In this document: in pieces, positions 18,825 through 28,590 of the stretch | Layout: every line of letters begins with the position of its first letter | Numbering within the stretch: the first letter of the stretch is position 1 | Assembly: GCF_001458295.1 (NCBI RefSeq) | Contig: NZ_CYUD01000014.1 | Location: 1-64,000 of the forward strand | Length of the DNA stretch: 64,000 nucleotides | Reading direction: 5' to 3' | Source of the DNA: Ruegeria denitrificans | GTDB taxonomy: Bacteria; Pseudomonadota; Alphaproteobacteria; Rhodobacterales; Rhodobacteraceae | Notes under the pieces: generated by a model | Told to the model about the DNA's origin: nothing | The model's input: only the letters and a program-made list of their open reading frames with translations | The model's database searches: none | Translations under genes and position numbers: made by a program

Positions 18825-20021
18825 ATGATTAGCTTGCTCAATTTCGCAACGGCCTTGTTTTTTGCTATGGGGATTGCGGTAGCTGGAACCGCCACAGCGC
18901 AGAATATGTTGCCCACGGGTCGAACGGCTGCCCCCATTGAAGATAGTGTTTATCCAGCATCCTATTTCCCCAATACTGAAATACTTGGCGAAGATGAGAT
19001 GCGGATAACCGCGTTAGGGACAGGTATGCCAAACCAGACAAAGGCCGCCGTTTCAATTTCGTTTTATGTGGAATTGGGCAACGGTGATGTCTTTCTGTTT
19101 GACGTCGGCACCGGATCAACAGGTAACTTGTTCTCACTGCGCCCGGATTTTTCGAAGATCGACAAAGTTTTCTTCAGTCACCTGCATGTTGATCATGTCG
19201 GGGACTTTATGGGGCTGCACGTTGGTGGATGGTTATCAGGTCGTTATACACCGCTTCACATCTATGGCCCCTCGGGATCAGAAGATGAACTTGGGACAAA
19301 AGCCTACGTTGAAGGTATGTCAAAAGCCTATGCGTGGGACCTTGCTACGCGAACGGGTGCGTTGCCGGATGAGGGCGCCAAGCTCGAAGTCACCGAGTTC
19401 GACTACATGCAGGAAAACGAGATCGTTTATCAAGACAACGGTGTCACCATTCGTTCCTGGCCTGCGATCCATAGTCTCGACGGTTCCGTCAGCTATTCCC
19501 TTGAGTGGAATGGGCTGAAATACGTTTTCGGCGGAGATACCTACCCGAACAAGTGGTATGTCGAATATGCCAAAGGAGCCGATCTTGCTTCCCACGAGGC
19601 TTTCCTGCCACCTGATGCGCTGGCACCGTATTTTGGCTGGGACATGACGCAAGCGACATATGTCGCCACGCGCGTCCATTCCGAGCCAGCGGCATTCGGA
19701 AAGGTCATGTCTGCCGTCGAACCGCGTATGGCTTTGGGGTATCATTCCGTGCTTTCACCAGAAAACTACCAGGCGATTCTGGAGGGTGTGCGGGCGACTT
19801 ACGATGGGCCACTCACGCTGGCACGTGATCTTCAGGTGATCAACGTAACCAAAGACCAGATCGTCGTACGCGAGGCGAGCGTGGATGACTATGCGTTGCC
19901 GCCCGCAGTAAGCGACGAATACATCAATGCACAGCGTTCAAAGGAAAAAGAACCGTCGGACAAGGTCCAAGCAGGTAAATGGGACGGTTACACGCCACCA
20001 CCTATGCCGGATCAAAACTGA
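18825..20021 (+). CDS. secreted metallo-beta-lactamase-fold hydrolase, paralog 2
   Basis: A 398-residue MBL-fold hydrolase with signal peptide (AVAGTATAQ) and HLHVDH (His119, His121, Asp123, His124). It shares YFPNTE, ALGTGMPN, GGDTYPNKW and the RSWPAIH segment with the paralog at 16796-17923; the two proteins are alike throughout, suggesting duplication. ATG follows GGAGGGGGAAC. It is under the divergent TetR with two operators. A 74-base gap separates it from a membrane-protein gene on the same strand, possibly an operon. Confidence 0.88.
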   Translation: MISLLNFATALFFAMGIAVAGTATAQNMLPTGRTAAPIEDSVYPASYFPNTEILGEDEMRITALGTGMPNQTKAAVSISFYVELGNGDVFLFDVGTGSTGNLFSLRPDFSKIDKVFFSHLHVDHVGDFMGLHVGGWLSGRYTPLHIYGPSGSEDELGTKAYVEGMSKAYAWDLATRTGALPDEGAKLEVTEFDYMQENEIVYQDNGVTIRSWPAIHSLDGSVSYSLEWNGLKYVFGGDTYPNKWYVEYAKGADLASHEAFLPPDALAPYFGWDMTQATYVATRVHSEPAAFGKVMSAVEPRMALGYHSVLSPENYQAILEGVRATYDGPLTLARDLQVINVTKDQIVVREASVDDYALPPAVSDEYINAQRSKEKEPSDKVQAGKWDGYTPPPMPDQN

Positions 20022-20094
20022 CGTAATGACACGTTTTTGTGCGGCTCGATAATGAGCTGCACAAGACGGAAATGACACAGTTTCTGTACTTAGT

Positions 20095-21900
20095 TTGACG
20101 CCGCGAAGGACGCTGGCTAATTTGTTGATCCAAATCCGATGCCTTCTGACGTTGTTCGCCGCTTTAGTGATAGGCAGCTCTGCTATAGGTGACGTCATTC
20201 CGTATAGCGGGGCGGAGGTCGCCAGAAATATCGCAGTCTTTCGGGTGGAAAACGACGGTGTTCGACTTGAGCTTGAAGTCTACCCCGAGGATTTTGAAGC
20301 TTTTGCGTCGTTTTTGCCTAACGAGGTATTGCAGGATCTCCACGCGACAGTTGCTACACATCAAGCTGCGTTTGGCAGCGAATCCGAAAGCATTTTGGTA
20401 AGCCGCACCGACAGATCACCTTTGTCGTTCAAATTTGTGACTGCCGAGAACCGTGAGAGAATTGACCGCGCATCCCCCTTGACCGGAAGAACCGATCCCA
20501 TTACCGGGCGCATAATTCCTGCTCCTCCTGAAGATCCGCAAGTTATCTACATCGAAGCTTTCTTCGGTTTTGACGGCGCGCGCCCCGAGACCCTGATCTT
20601 TCGCCCTCCGACACCCAAGGAGGATAAGCCCGCCACATCAATCGGCTTCATGGTTTTTGATCGCGCCGTCCCTGTCACCAAATTCAGTTACTTCGATAGT
20701 GACGCACGACTTGAGATTGACTGGTCCGACCCCTGGTTCACCGCGTTTACCAATGTGAATCTCAATCGGTCAGCCCAAAGCGGCACAACGTCTTTTCTGT
20801 ACGTCGCGCCACGCGAGGTTCGCCACGAGATTCTTATCCGGCTGCGGGAACTTGCGCCCTGGATAGACATGGACCTTGGCACGGGTTCCAAACTGAACCC
20901 ATCTCAGCAGGAAACAATACTCGACGCTGCGCTGAACGCGTTTAAAAACCGTAATCCGGTCATTATCGCGGGGGAGCCGGTTCAGCCCACCTCTGTCAGG
21001 GGCGCATTTCTGACGCTGGGCGAAACAGGAGTTCAAGTCGTTAAGAGCTCTGCGACGCTTCTGACCGACACAGCATTTGCAGGTTTGATATTGTCCTACC
21101 CAATTTCGACACTGCCCGCAGAGGCGACTGTCACATGGGATATGTTCGATCAATCCATTCAGCATGTGCCTGTGACGTTGACAGATGTTGCCGGTCCTTT
21201 CCTGGATTGGGCTACCCCTGAAGATCCAGAGGTAAGCTGGATCAACCATTTGAAACGCTACGTCGACCCTGAAGTTACGCAGGTACAGGCGACGGGAGTT
21301 TTCTTTCTGCCGATTTGGACGGTACTGGCTGTCGCTGTTGCGCTTGGTGCAGGCGTGGGCGCGCTCTTGTCGCCCCTAAAAAGCCGACGGATCGGGTTCG
21401 TCCTGCTGGCGGCTGGCAGTTTAGTTGCAGGGGTTGCCTTTCGGCACGAAATGCAAATTCCGTTTCAAAACCCAATAGCGGGCCCATCCAGAGAAAAGAT
21501 GGCTTCTGAAACTTTTTCCCTACTTTTGGCGAACTCGTATGTGGCCGCGCTTGAGGTCTCACCAGAAGCACGTCGCAAAGCGCTAGAGCCAATTGTCAGG
21601 AACACGGCCCTCACAGACGTCGCTGCTGAACTCGAAACAAACCTTGCCATTCGTGTGCCTGGCGGAAGTCGCGCGCAGATCGCCGAAGTGACCGATGTCG
21701 CAATCGTGGAAGGCGACATTAAGATAACCGGTGCTTTCGAAGGGGTTGCCAAGTGGATTGTAGACGCCCGAGCAGGTCACTGGGGCCATGATCATCGTCG
21801 TCGGGTGGAGTATCGGGCAAGGGTCGAGTTCCGTCCCGAAAGAGGCGTTTGGAAGCTTACGGGTATCACTGTAATGGAGGCGCGCGCACCGGATGTCTAA
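20095..21900 (+). CDS. exported membrane protein of unknown function, paired with HupE-like gene
   Basis: About 601 residues, no family recognised with confidence. It has an N-terminal hydrophobic export signal (residues about 10-31), a large soluble region to about 400, then two transmembrane helices (about 405-430 and 440-460) and a C-terminal domain with GHWGHDHRRR. The start is a TTG without a clear ribosome site, so the N-terminus is uncertain. It overlaps the HupE/UreJ-like gene by eight bases, so the two products probably act together; a metal-related role is a guess from that partner. Confidence 0.75.
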   Translation: MTPRRTLANLLIQIRCLLTLFAALVIGSSAIGDVIPYSGAEVARNIAVFRVENDGVRLELEVYPEDFEAFASFLPNEVLQDLHATVATHQAAFGSESESILVSRTDRSPLSFKFVTAENRERIDRASPLTGRTDPITGRIIPAPPEDPQVIYIEAFFGFDGARPETLIFRPPTPKEDKPATSIGFMVFDRAVPVTKFSYFDSDARLEIDWSDPWFTAFTNVNLNRSAQSGTTSFLYVAPREVRHEILIRLRELAPWIDMDLGTGSKLNPSQQETILDAALNAFKNRNPVIIAGEPVQPTSVRGAFLTLGETGVQVVKSSATLLTDTAFAGLILSYPISTLPAEATVTWDMFDQSIQHVPVTLTDVAGPFLDWATPEDPEVSWINHLKRYVDPEVTQVQATGVFFLPIWTVLAVAVALGAGVGALLSPLKSRRIGFVLLAAGSLVAGVAFRHEMQIPFQNPIAGPSREKMASETFSLLLANSYVAALEVSPEARRKALEPIVRNTALTDVAAELETNLAIRVPGGSRAQIAEVTDVAIVEGDIKITGAFEGVAKWIVDARAGHWGHDHRRRVEYRARVEFRPERGVWKLTGITVMEARAPDV

Positions 21901-23176
21901 CCGACTGAACAAGGTGTTGTTGATTTGGATAACGACCTGTTTGATCTTGGCTGCGGTCGCCAGCCAGGCGCATTTTCTGCTGAACCTCAATGTTCGTATT
22001 TTTCACGTAGAACACACAAGCGACGGTCTACGCATCTATTTGCGAACGCCCATGCCTTATCTAGTGGCGGACAAAATCGGCAAAAAGGGTGAGGACGGCC
22101 TTCCTGAAGCGGCTCCTTTCACGACAAATGCGCTTGAGAATGGTCAGGTGGTTCATTTTGTCGACTCCTCACAAATCGCTGAAAACCCGCTTGGCCTTGG
22201 GCGCATCGCGGAAACCGGTACAATCATCGAAATCACGGGTACGCGCGTTCTGGGCGACGTTGAATCCGTGACCATTCACAAAGTAGGTGAGGAGCCGGGT
22301 TTTGCGACGCTGAGCGAAGCCCAGCAATCTGTGTCAGCGGGAACGACCATACAGGATGACCCGCCAGTTTATGTTGGTGACGTTATTGTGGATGTCACGC
22401 TCTGGTATGAATTGGGAAATGCGCCGATCTCCTATGCCATCTCCAGCTCTTTGGACCCAGGCCTGCCCGATCAGGAAATGACCGCCAATCTCATTCTGGA
22501 CTATGGATCAAGCGATCCGCTAGTCTTTCGAACCCGAGGCCTGATGGAAGAACCGGTGCAGGTTTCCAGGTCCCGGTTCTCGGGGATCGTAACTTTCGTT
22601 TGGGAAGGCCTGCGACACATCCTGGAAGGCATCGACCACGTGCTATTTGTTGTCTGCCTGGTGATAGGTGCCCCCGGTTTAAGCGCACTGCTGTGGCGAG
22701 TCACCGGCTTTACGGTAGGCCATAGCGTAACTCTGTCCCTTGGGTTTTTCGGGTATGTGCCGTCAGGAGCCTGGTTTGTGCCATTTGTCGAAACCGGGAT
22801 TGCCTTGTCCATCGTCTACGCGGCCCTTCTTGCCGTTAGGCGGGACAAGTTGGAAAGGAACTCTAATATAAAGGTCTTTGTCGTAACGGTATTTATAGGT
22901 CTTCTTCATGGCTTGGGCTTCAGTTTCGTTCTACATGAAATACTTCAGGTGACGTCGCCTAACATCTGGCAGAGCCTACTGGCGTTTAATGTTGGTGTTG
23001 AAGTTGGTCAGCTCGCTATTGTTCTTGTGATCTGGCCATTGCTGCACTTCTTCGAGAAACTAGGTCCGACACCTGAAATGTCGTTGAGAGTTTCGATAGC
23101 AATCGTATGTGCTGCTATCGCAAGTTGGTGGACTTTCGAACGCGGAATAGATTTTCTATCATTGATTACGATTTAG
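21893..23176 (+). CDS. HupE/UreJ_2-family membrane protein
   Basis: A 427-residue protein with a signal peptide, an extracytoplasmic N-terminal half (to about 230) and a C-terminal membrane half of about six helices. The C-terminal half carries EGIDHVLFV, GHSVTLSLG, HGLGFSFV and FNVGVEVGQL, signatures of the HupE/UreJ_2 family, linked to nickel or cobalt handling in some members. It overlaps the preceding gene, suggesting translational coupling and a shared complex. The substrate is undetermined. Confidence 0.85.
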   Translation: MSNRLNKVLLIWITTCLILAAVASQAHFLLNLNVRIFHVEHTSDGLRIYLRTPMPYLVADKIGKKGEDGLPEAAPFTTNALENGQVVHFVDSSQIAENPLGLGRIAETGTIIEITGTRVLGDVESVTIHKVGEEPGFATLSEAQQSVSAGTTIQDDPPVYVGDVIVDVTLWYELGNAPISYAISSSLDPGLPDQEMTANLILDYGSSDPLVFRTRGLMEEPVQVSRSRFSGIVTFVWEGLRHILEGIDHVLFVVCLVIGAPGLSALLWRVTGFTVGHSVTLSLGFFGYVPSGAWFVPFVETGIALSIVYAALLAVRRDKLERNSNIKVFVVTVFIGLLHGLGFSFVLHEILQVTSPNIWQSLLAFNVGVEVGQLAIVLVIWPLLHFFEKLGPTPEMSLRVSIAIVCAAIASWWTFERGIDFLSLITI

Positions 23177-23277
23177 AAAGGAATACTGCTTCCAACTCTA
23201 TGACAGCGTCCGGTTAGTCTCTTTGCCGATGCTGCCGCGATTTCGGGCAGGGTTGGTTTCGGAAAGCGAACGGCGCA

Positions 23278-23340
23278 TAGGTAACGTACTGTACTATCTA
23301 CCTTCGTATGACGAAGCAGAAGCTGAACCGCAGAAGGGTT
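23278..23340 (-). pseudogene. tyrosine recombinase C-terminal remnant
   Basis: About 21 codons read NPSAVQLLLRHTKVDSTVRYL, the conserved end of phage-type tyrosine integrases (LLGHT...TxRYL), where the final tyrosine is the catalytic nucleophile. Downstream the frame turns into unrelated sequence and there is no upstream integrase body. A scar of an old element; not functional. Confidence 0.6.
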
Positions 23341-23344
23341 AGGG

Positions 23345-23534
23345 CCGCACGCCGGACTTTGCAAAGTCTGCTTTCTGCGCATTGTTGTCATTCGGGCATC
23401 GCGCAGCATCGGTCAGAGTGGGCTCGATGCAGTCGTTCGCATAATTTCCCTCAAAGTCTGCTCTGCGGACAAAGCAGTCGTTCATTTTCTATTGCAGAAA
23501 ACCGAGATGACAAACTTCAGATCAAATCAATCGT
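23345..23534. other. degenerate intergenic repeat
   Basis: Contains 'tttgcaaagtctgctttctg' with cgcattgttgtc, similar to 11621-11650. No gene supported. Confidence 0.45.
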
Positions 23535-24806
23535 TCATTTGGATCGATTGATTGAGCTACTTTTATCGACCGGTGGTGCGAACTCTGGGAGTGTAAATAC
23601 CTTTGTTGATTGTGACATACCTGCCAACTGGTGTCGCCCCAAGGGCTCAAGCCGCGTTGCAACATCCGCTGCGAATTCCGAAGACATTACCAAAGGTGTT
23701 TTTAGAGACTTACACAAACCTTCTAGCCGATTGACTTGGTTTACCGCCGGGCCAATAGTGGTGAAATCCAGCCGACGCTCCGTGCCGACGTTTCCATACA
23801 TTACGGAACCCCGATGTAAGGCAATTCCAAATTCAATTTTGCCACCGTGCTCTTTCCAAGTGACGTTCTTTTCCCTCGCGCGAGCTAAGCATTCCAACAC
23901 TGAAGACAATGCGGCCCGGCTCATGTCGACTGCCGGTCTCGACTTTTCGTCCACTGGGAAGATTGCCATAACCGCATCGCCGATAAATTTAAGGATTTCA
24001 CCACCGTGATCTTCTACTGCACCAGCCGTACAATCAAAATAGTCGTTAATTAACGCCAGATATCGTTTCATTGGCATGTTTTCAGCCATTCGACTGGAAT
24101 TTCTAAGGTCGCAATAAAACAATATGCAGTCGATTGCCCCCCCGTCGCCGCGCTCGATTACGCCATCCAAGACACGGTTTCCAGAGTAGCTTCCCAAGTA
24201 GGCATCCATGAGACCTTGCGCAAGAATGCGCGATTGCGCGTTTTTGATAACCAACGCAAGGGCAGGCATGAGTGCTCGGATATATGTGATTTCAGAGTCG
24301 CTAAATCCGCCGATACGTCGTGTAGTCATCGACATCATAACGCCCTCCATTCCCGGCGGAAAATCCGACCAGCGGCTGGTGTCGTCGCGATGATAACTTT
24401 CAAATTGAACCAGATAATCCGTCGCACCATCTGAACGAAGGTCATCCAGGATCGGAAAACTGGCCTCGACCGGCCCATCCTCCAATTTGTAACGCTTAAA
24501 AGAACCTCCGTTGTGCGCCAAATCAAAAAACGGTGTATTGCGGAATCTAGGTGTTGCAAGCTGATCTCTGGGCGTCAGTTCGGCCTTGGCTTGGTCGTCC
24601 CGGACCGTCCAAAGCACATTCAAGGCGCCGAAAATTGGGTGCAGGACCATGCCTCCGACGTTGATCCGAGCTACAGGGACACCGGCGGAAACCAATCGAT
24701 TGCCAAAGCCTTGCACCACATCCTCGGCCTTAGTATCGTTGAGACCGCATCCCATCAGCCAAGCGGCAACACTATCTAATAGTGGGGATCTGTTGAACTC
24801 AATCAT
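23535..24806 (-). CDS. class III adenylate/guanylate cyclase
   Basis: A 423-residue protein with a sensor-like N-terminal region (about 1-205) and a C-terminal class III cyclase domain (about 220-400). YCDLRNSS holds the first metal aspartate and FIGDAVMAIF the second; RRLDFTTIGPAVNQVNRLE supplies the transition-state region. It makes cAMP or cGMP; the base specificity is unclear. No transmembrane helix is obvious. The ribosome site is weak. It is one of three catalytically plausible cyclases in this window. Confidence 0.88.
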   Translation of the reverse strand: MIEFNRSPLLDSVAAWLMGCGLNDTKAEDVVQGFGNRLVSAGVPVARINVGGMVLHPIFGALNVLWTVRDDQAKAELTPRDQLATPRFRNTPFFDLAHNGGSFKRYKLEDGPVEASFPILDDLRSDGATDYLVQFESYHRDDTSRWSDFPPGMEGVMMSMTTRRIGGFSDSEITYIRALMPALALVIKNAQSRILAQGLMDAYLGSYSGNRVLDGVIERGDGGAIDCILFYCDLRNSSRMAENMPMKRYLALINDYFDCTAGAVEDHGGEILKFIGDAVMAIFPVDEKSRPAVDMSRAALSSVLECLARAREKNVTWKEHGGKIEFGIALHRGSVMYGNVGTERRLDFTTIGPAVNQVNRLEGLCKSLKTPLVMSSEFAADVATRLEPLGRHQLAGMSQSTKVFTLPEFAPPVDKSSSINRSK

Positions 24807-25215
24807 ACCGAGACACTTTCTTGTCTAAAAAAGCGTATTTAAGCAGCTAGGCTCTGAGACCTTAGACCGATTGAACACAATGAGCGCAGAGAGCCTTGTG
24901 CCGAGCATTCAGTCCTTTTGTATCACAGCACTGATATTCTCTCCTAGCTTGGTGCGCTAAACAACCAGTGTCATCCTTCTACTCCAAGGTTCGCTTTGGG
25001 CTCGAAGCGGCCATCGAAAAAGTCCGGTCGAACGACTGCTTTGCCTTGTACTGGTCGATACCGGGTCAGCGGATCATCTTCTGCAGTTTCTTATCGGCGC
25101 GGATAAGTTCACTGATCGCCTTGCGCGCTTCCTCGGATTCTCTCGATCGTTCTCCGTGCTTCCATGATGGATGGCTTTTGGTTGTGTCCAAAATGGATCC
25201 TGTTCAAACAGACAG
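24807..25215. other. intergenic with possible gene remnant
   Basis: No complete gene. On the minus strand, 25076-25168 is open and ends in RADKKLQKMIR followed by a stop, which looks like the tail of a decayed helical protein. There is no start codon for it. Confidence 0.35.
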
Positions 25216-25584
25216 TCATATTTTGGGTTTGGATAGCCAACATCCGATTTTTTTCGCTTCTTTCACGGGCAAGCCGTACGCTACCCAGCCAAGGCCAGGG
25301 TGTCGAAGCGCTAAAAGACGAACACCATCCTGGGGATCTTTGGGAATCCGCCAGGCAGGGTCAAAAGGACCCTCTATCCGGAAGCTGGGATCAAGTGCCG
25401 GAGCGACCTGTTCTGTCATTTGAGCTCGCAAGCTAGCCAAATTTCGGATCCAGCTTTCGACCTCGGCAGCATCGAGCAGCATGAGCCCAAGCGATTGCTT
25501 GTCCTTTTTCAGTTCGATGACACACTTTCCATTTCCCTCAACGAGCCCAGCGTTAAGTTCAAATCTGCTCTGCTCTTGCGCCAT
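25216..25584 (-). CDS. conserved hypothetical protein
   Basis: A 122-residue soluble protein of unknown function (KKDKQSLGLMLLDAAEVESW; RLLALRHPGLGWVAYGLP). Composition and a good ATG support a real gene. No known catalytic motif is visible. It is isolated between intergenic regions, so the context gives no clue. Confidence 0.6.
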   Translation of the reverse strand: MAQEQSRFELNAGLVEGNGKCVIELKKDKQSLGLMLLDAAEVESWIRNLASLRAQMTEQVAPALDPSFRIEGPFDPAWRIPKDPQDGVRLLALRHPGLGWVAYGLPVKEAKKIGCWLSKPKI

Positions 25585-26275
25585 TTTGCACCATGGGTGT
25601 TTTTTTAGGTGGCTGCACGCAATGCGATTGTTGGGTAATTCAGTTCCCTGATGGAGATCCTAGATTTGCCAACAACATGCCACCCCTAAAAATAAGTTGA
25701 ACGAGAAGGCCTCTTCAATGAGAAGTATGCAGCTGGAAAATCGAAATCCATGGCTGTAGCCAGCAGTCGCATGTCTTCCCGTCTCATCTGTCTTGAGCCA
25801 TTTCAAGAATTTGTCGGGCAACTCTTTGCACCGGGCTTAGTTCCACTGACAGCATACTCAAAAATTTTTAGGCCGGACCTTTGGAATCGCGTTTATGGGC
25901 GCGCATTTTTCGAAATGAAGATTGTTACTCGCGGCGCTACTCTTTGAAATCACGGTGCTTTGCACTCTTATCTAGAAGAAGTCACAGAGGAGAGTGGTGT
26001 AAACTGGTCCAAGCGACGCTTACCCGGCTGCCATTCTGTACTTTCAAAGATCGCGGGCAGAGTGCACTCCTCCTCAAGTCCATAGAAAACTGTTTTTGGG
26101 TTTTACCATGATCCTCATAACGCCGGGGATATCTATAATGAAAGGCGGTACGCAGACTAAAATGTTAAGCGCGTTTTGGTACGTTGGGATCAGTCTTACG
26201 TGAGCATTGATTGCGATCATCTAAGCTGCCACCCCAGTTAACGTGTGAAAGACCTGAAATTTGATCTGGCACATA
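25585..26275. other. intergenic, nothing recognised
   Basis: About 690 bp without a supported gene; several short open frames lack start signals or known motifs. It borders the mobile-element scar zone and may itself be decayed foreign DNA. Confidence 0.4.
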
Positions 26276-27010
26276 CTACCGACGTTGAAAAACATCAGAA
26301 GGCGCTATTCCGAATTTCTTGCGGAACGCTTTCGAGAAATGAAATGGGTCGGAGAACCCCGTTCGGTAAGCAACCTCAGATACCCGGCCAGAAGTTGGAG
26401 GTGTGGCTTCCAAAAGATCGTGGGCGGCATTAAGACGAAATTCTAACAGTTTAGCCCGCGCCCCACCGTATTCCTTCATATCTCGATACAGCGTTGCCCG
26501 TGAGATGCCCAATTGCTTTGAAAGTTCCTCAAAATCCAAATCTGGGTTGGACAAGTTTTCCTTCAACGCACGTAAAATCGTTTGCTTGCGGATCGATTTA
26601 AGATCGCCAGAATTGGCAACGTAAACGCGGTTTTGAACCAATTCTCCCAGCATAGCGACAACACAGCTGTGCAGAAACTGAGCGTCCTCTTCCTTCCCCT
26701 GTTCCTTGGATGAGTAAATTCCCCGAAACCCCTCACGTAGTAATGGGGTCAAAGGAGAGTGCCTTTCAAAATACTTTAGCTTGTTGAGCATCTGCCTGGG
26801 CACATTCAGGCTGGATTTTGGTATCATCAACAAATCTGTGTCAATCCTGCCAGCCCCATACCCGGCCTGAGACAACGCATTCACATCCACGACAGTCAGA
26901 TCCCCGACATTTGTCTTATGGCTGTGGCCATCGATGTATTCCCAAACGTCTCCCGTCTTGCCCAATGCGATCCGAATGGCGAGGATGTCGTCTTCGAGCC
27001 TGCGCCCATT
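26276..27010 (-). pseudogene. AraC-family regulator, 5'-truncated at transposon junction
   Basis: About 245 C-terminal codons of an AraC regulator. Part of the N-terminal ligand region (GDLTVVDVNALSQAGYG, IDTDLLMIP) precedes a complete double helix-turn-helix (LDFEELSKQLGISRATLYRDMKEYGG; SEVAYRTGFSDPFHFSKAFRKKFG). The reading frame continues upstream as translated-out-of-frame TniQ DNA, so roughly the first 80-100 residues are missing and no native start is visible. The break lies near 27010-27019. A chimeric product could still bind DNA, but normal function is unlikely. Confidence 0.7.
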
Positions 27011-27018
27011 AGTGCCAT

Positions 27019-27207
27019 CACCCCAGCCAGTTGTGACAGCCGCTCCAGCTGATCCGGATGGGCCGAACAGATATGGGGCCATCGCAGACCCAGATCTGAA
27101 CAAAACTCTCTTGGAACACTGAGATTGCGACGTGACAGCCGGGCGACATAAGAAGCAGGGGTTTCCATGTGATGGTGAGCCAAAGTCAGAGCGAGTAGTG
27201 CTGTCAT
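27019..27207 (-). pseudogene. TniQ N-terminal remnant
   Basis: The first 63 codons read like TniQ: ETPASYVARLSRRN followed by REFCSDLGL and LSQLAGV, the conserved opening of TniQ/TnsD-like target-site proteins. The frame then departs into AraC-gene DNA and stops at 26896. Its start overlaps the tniB stop by four bases (ATGA), the usual tniB-tniQ coupling, so this is a genuine piece of a Tn5053/Tn402-like transposition module. Confidence 0.7.
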
Positions 27208-27917
27208 GACAATCCTCCACTCGGCGAAGGGTCATCGGAATCCAACCAGCCCATGATGGTCCGGACATCGATGCTCAGGTAGTCTTGGGCAAGGAACGGG
27301 TTGAATGCAGGGATACACCCCGACTTGCGCCGGAATGCCTCTGCAAAGTGTGCAAGACGGAGTTGGGTATCTCCGTTATAAAGCGCCTCTTCTATCCCGC
27401 TCAGACACATTTCAATGATCAATCCAAACTCATTGCCACCTGCATGGACCAGCCGCTTGAGAAACACGCCCTGTTGCAGTTCGCCGGATGGCGCCAGACC
27501 AGACTTCCCAACGAACTCGGTAAAGATTTCTGTGACCTCGGGTTCGTGGGATATCCAACTCACTGCACCCAGGTGCACAACATCTATGCCCCGTTTAAGC
27601 TGAACATCCGAATTGATCATCTCGATCAGATCGGGCGTGCCAGACAGAACAAGACCAACCGGCCAATCCTTATCGTTCATCAGAGACTTCAGGGTGTTTA
27701 CCACGTCATTGCGGGTTTTGACGCCTTTGCTGATGTAGAGGTCCTGAGCCTCGTCCAGATGCACAAACAGGGTCCTTCGCATTCGGAGGAACTGACGCAC
27801 CTGCGTCCAGATGATACCTACCGACTTGTCTCTGGCGAGCGGATATCCCAGACCGGACAGGATCGTCGTACCAACATTCTTTAGCGTTGCTGGTGAAGGC
27901 ACCAATAGCCGGATCAC
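27204..27917 (-). pseudogene. TniB transposition ATPase, 5'-truncated
   Basis: About 237 codons of a TniB/TnsC-like AAA+ ATPase. Walker B (FVHLDEAQDLY), a sensor segment (LVLSGTPDLIE) and the C-terminal helical part are present, but the Walker A loop that should precede RLLVPSPATLKN is absent. The frame closes at a stop near 27933 and no normal start exists. With tniQ it is a remnant of a Mu-like (DDE) transposon; no transposase gene (tniA) is nearby. Confidence 0.75.
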
Positions 27918-28245
27918 CTCCGCTGTCTGACTTCAGCGCTTATGAGACCAAATAGGTCAATTTGCTTTGAAAGCGTTTCTGGCTCATCGTAACCACCGAG
28001 GAGTGGATGCTGAGAAAGACACACCGTAACTGACATTTAAGCGACGAGCAGCCTTCGTAAGTTAGGCTCGGAGCCGACATGCGGTGGCACATTGCCTGGC
28101 CCGGAATTCGTAGCGAAAGAATGTCCTTCCTCTTTAGCGGCATGATCGCCGGGCCCCCGCAGCGAACTTCCGCTTTCCGTCCTTCATTACAAAAACAACG
28201 CGTGCCGGTGCAAATAGCAATGGCGCTGCCCGCACCGCCGCACTT

Positions 28246-28495
28246 GTTTTGGGGCCAGCGGGATTTGGGTAAGCCAAACGCCCCTGGCCATCAGGGGTAA
28301 GGCGCCGCCTTCCCCCTCGGGCAACCCTATTAGACAAAACCGTGTCCTCGGCTACGCCTGCGGGCCGCACCACTATTGTCGAATAGCATTGCCTCGCCCC
28401 CATCCGCGTTCGCCACGTGGCAGATCAGCAGGAACAGGCGCCTTCGGCGTCTGATCTGCAAATCAGCCCTGAATTTCCCAAAAGGGAAGTCAGGA
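28246..28495. repeat. structured repeat element, copy B
   Basis: About 250 bp matching 11783-11940 at both ends, with roughly 100 extra bp in the middle (about 28313-28403). Hairpins: cccctg/cagggg at 28281-28297; aaggc/gcctt at 28299-28311; outer gcagatcag (28420-28428) with ctgatctgc (28451-28459) enclosing caggcgcc-TTC-ggcgtctg (28435-28453); ttccc/gggaa around an AAAA loop near 28475-28487. The sequence differs from copy A inside stems but pairing is retained. Confidence 0.75.
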
Positions 28496-28590
28496 TCATT
28501 GAAATCGGTCTAGGTGCTTGATGAAGGAAGTGAGGCGAAAATGGCAAGGTTCTGTCGCTGGTGGCAGAACTATGTGTCGCCTGACAAGGG

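Noticed and set aside
25750..25947. 65-codon plus-strand frame
   Set aside because: No ribosome site and no motif; sits in a probable decayed region.
28134..28403. 89-codon minus-strand frame across structured element copy B
   Set aside because: Not maintained in copy A, which has different frame content; conservation is structural, not coding.
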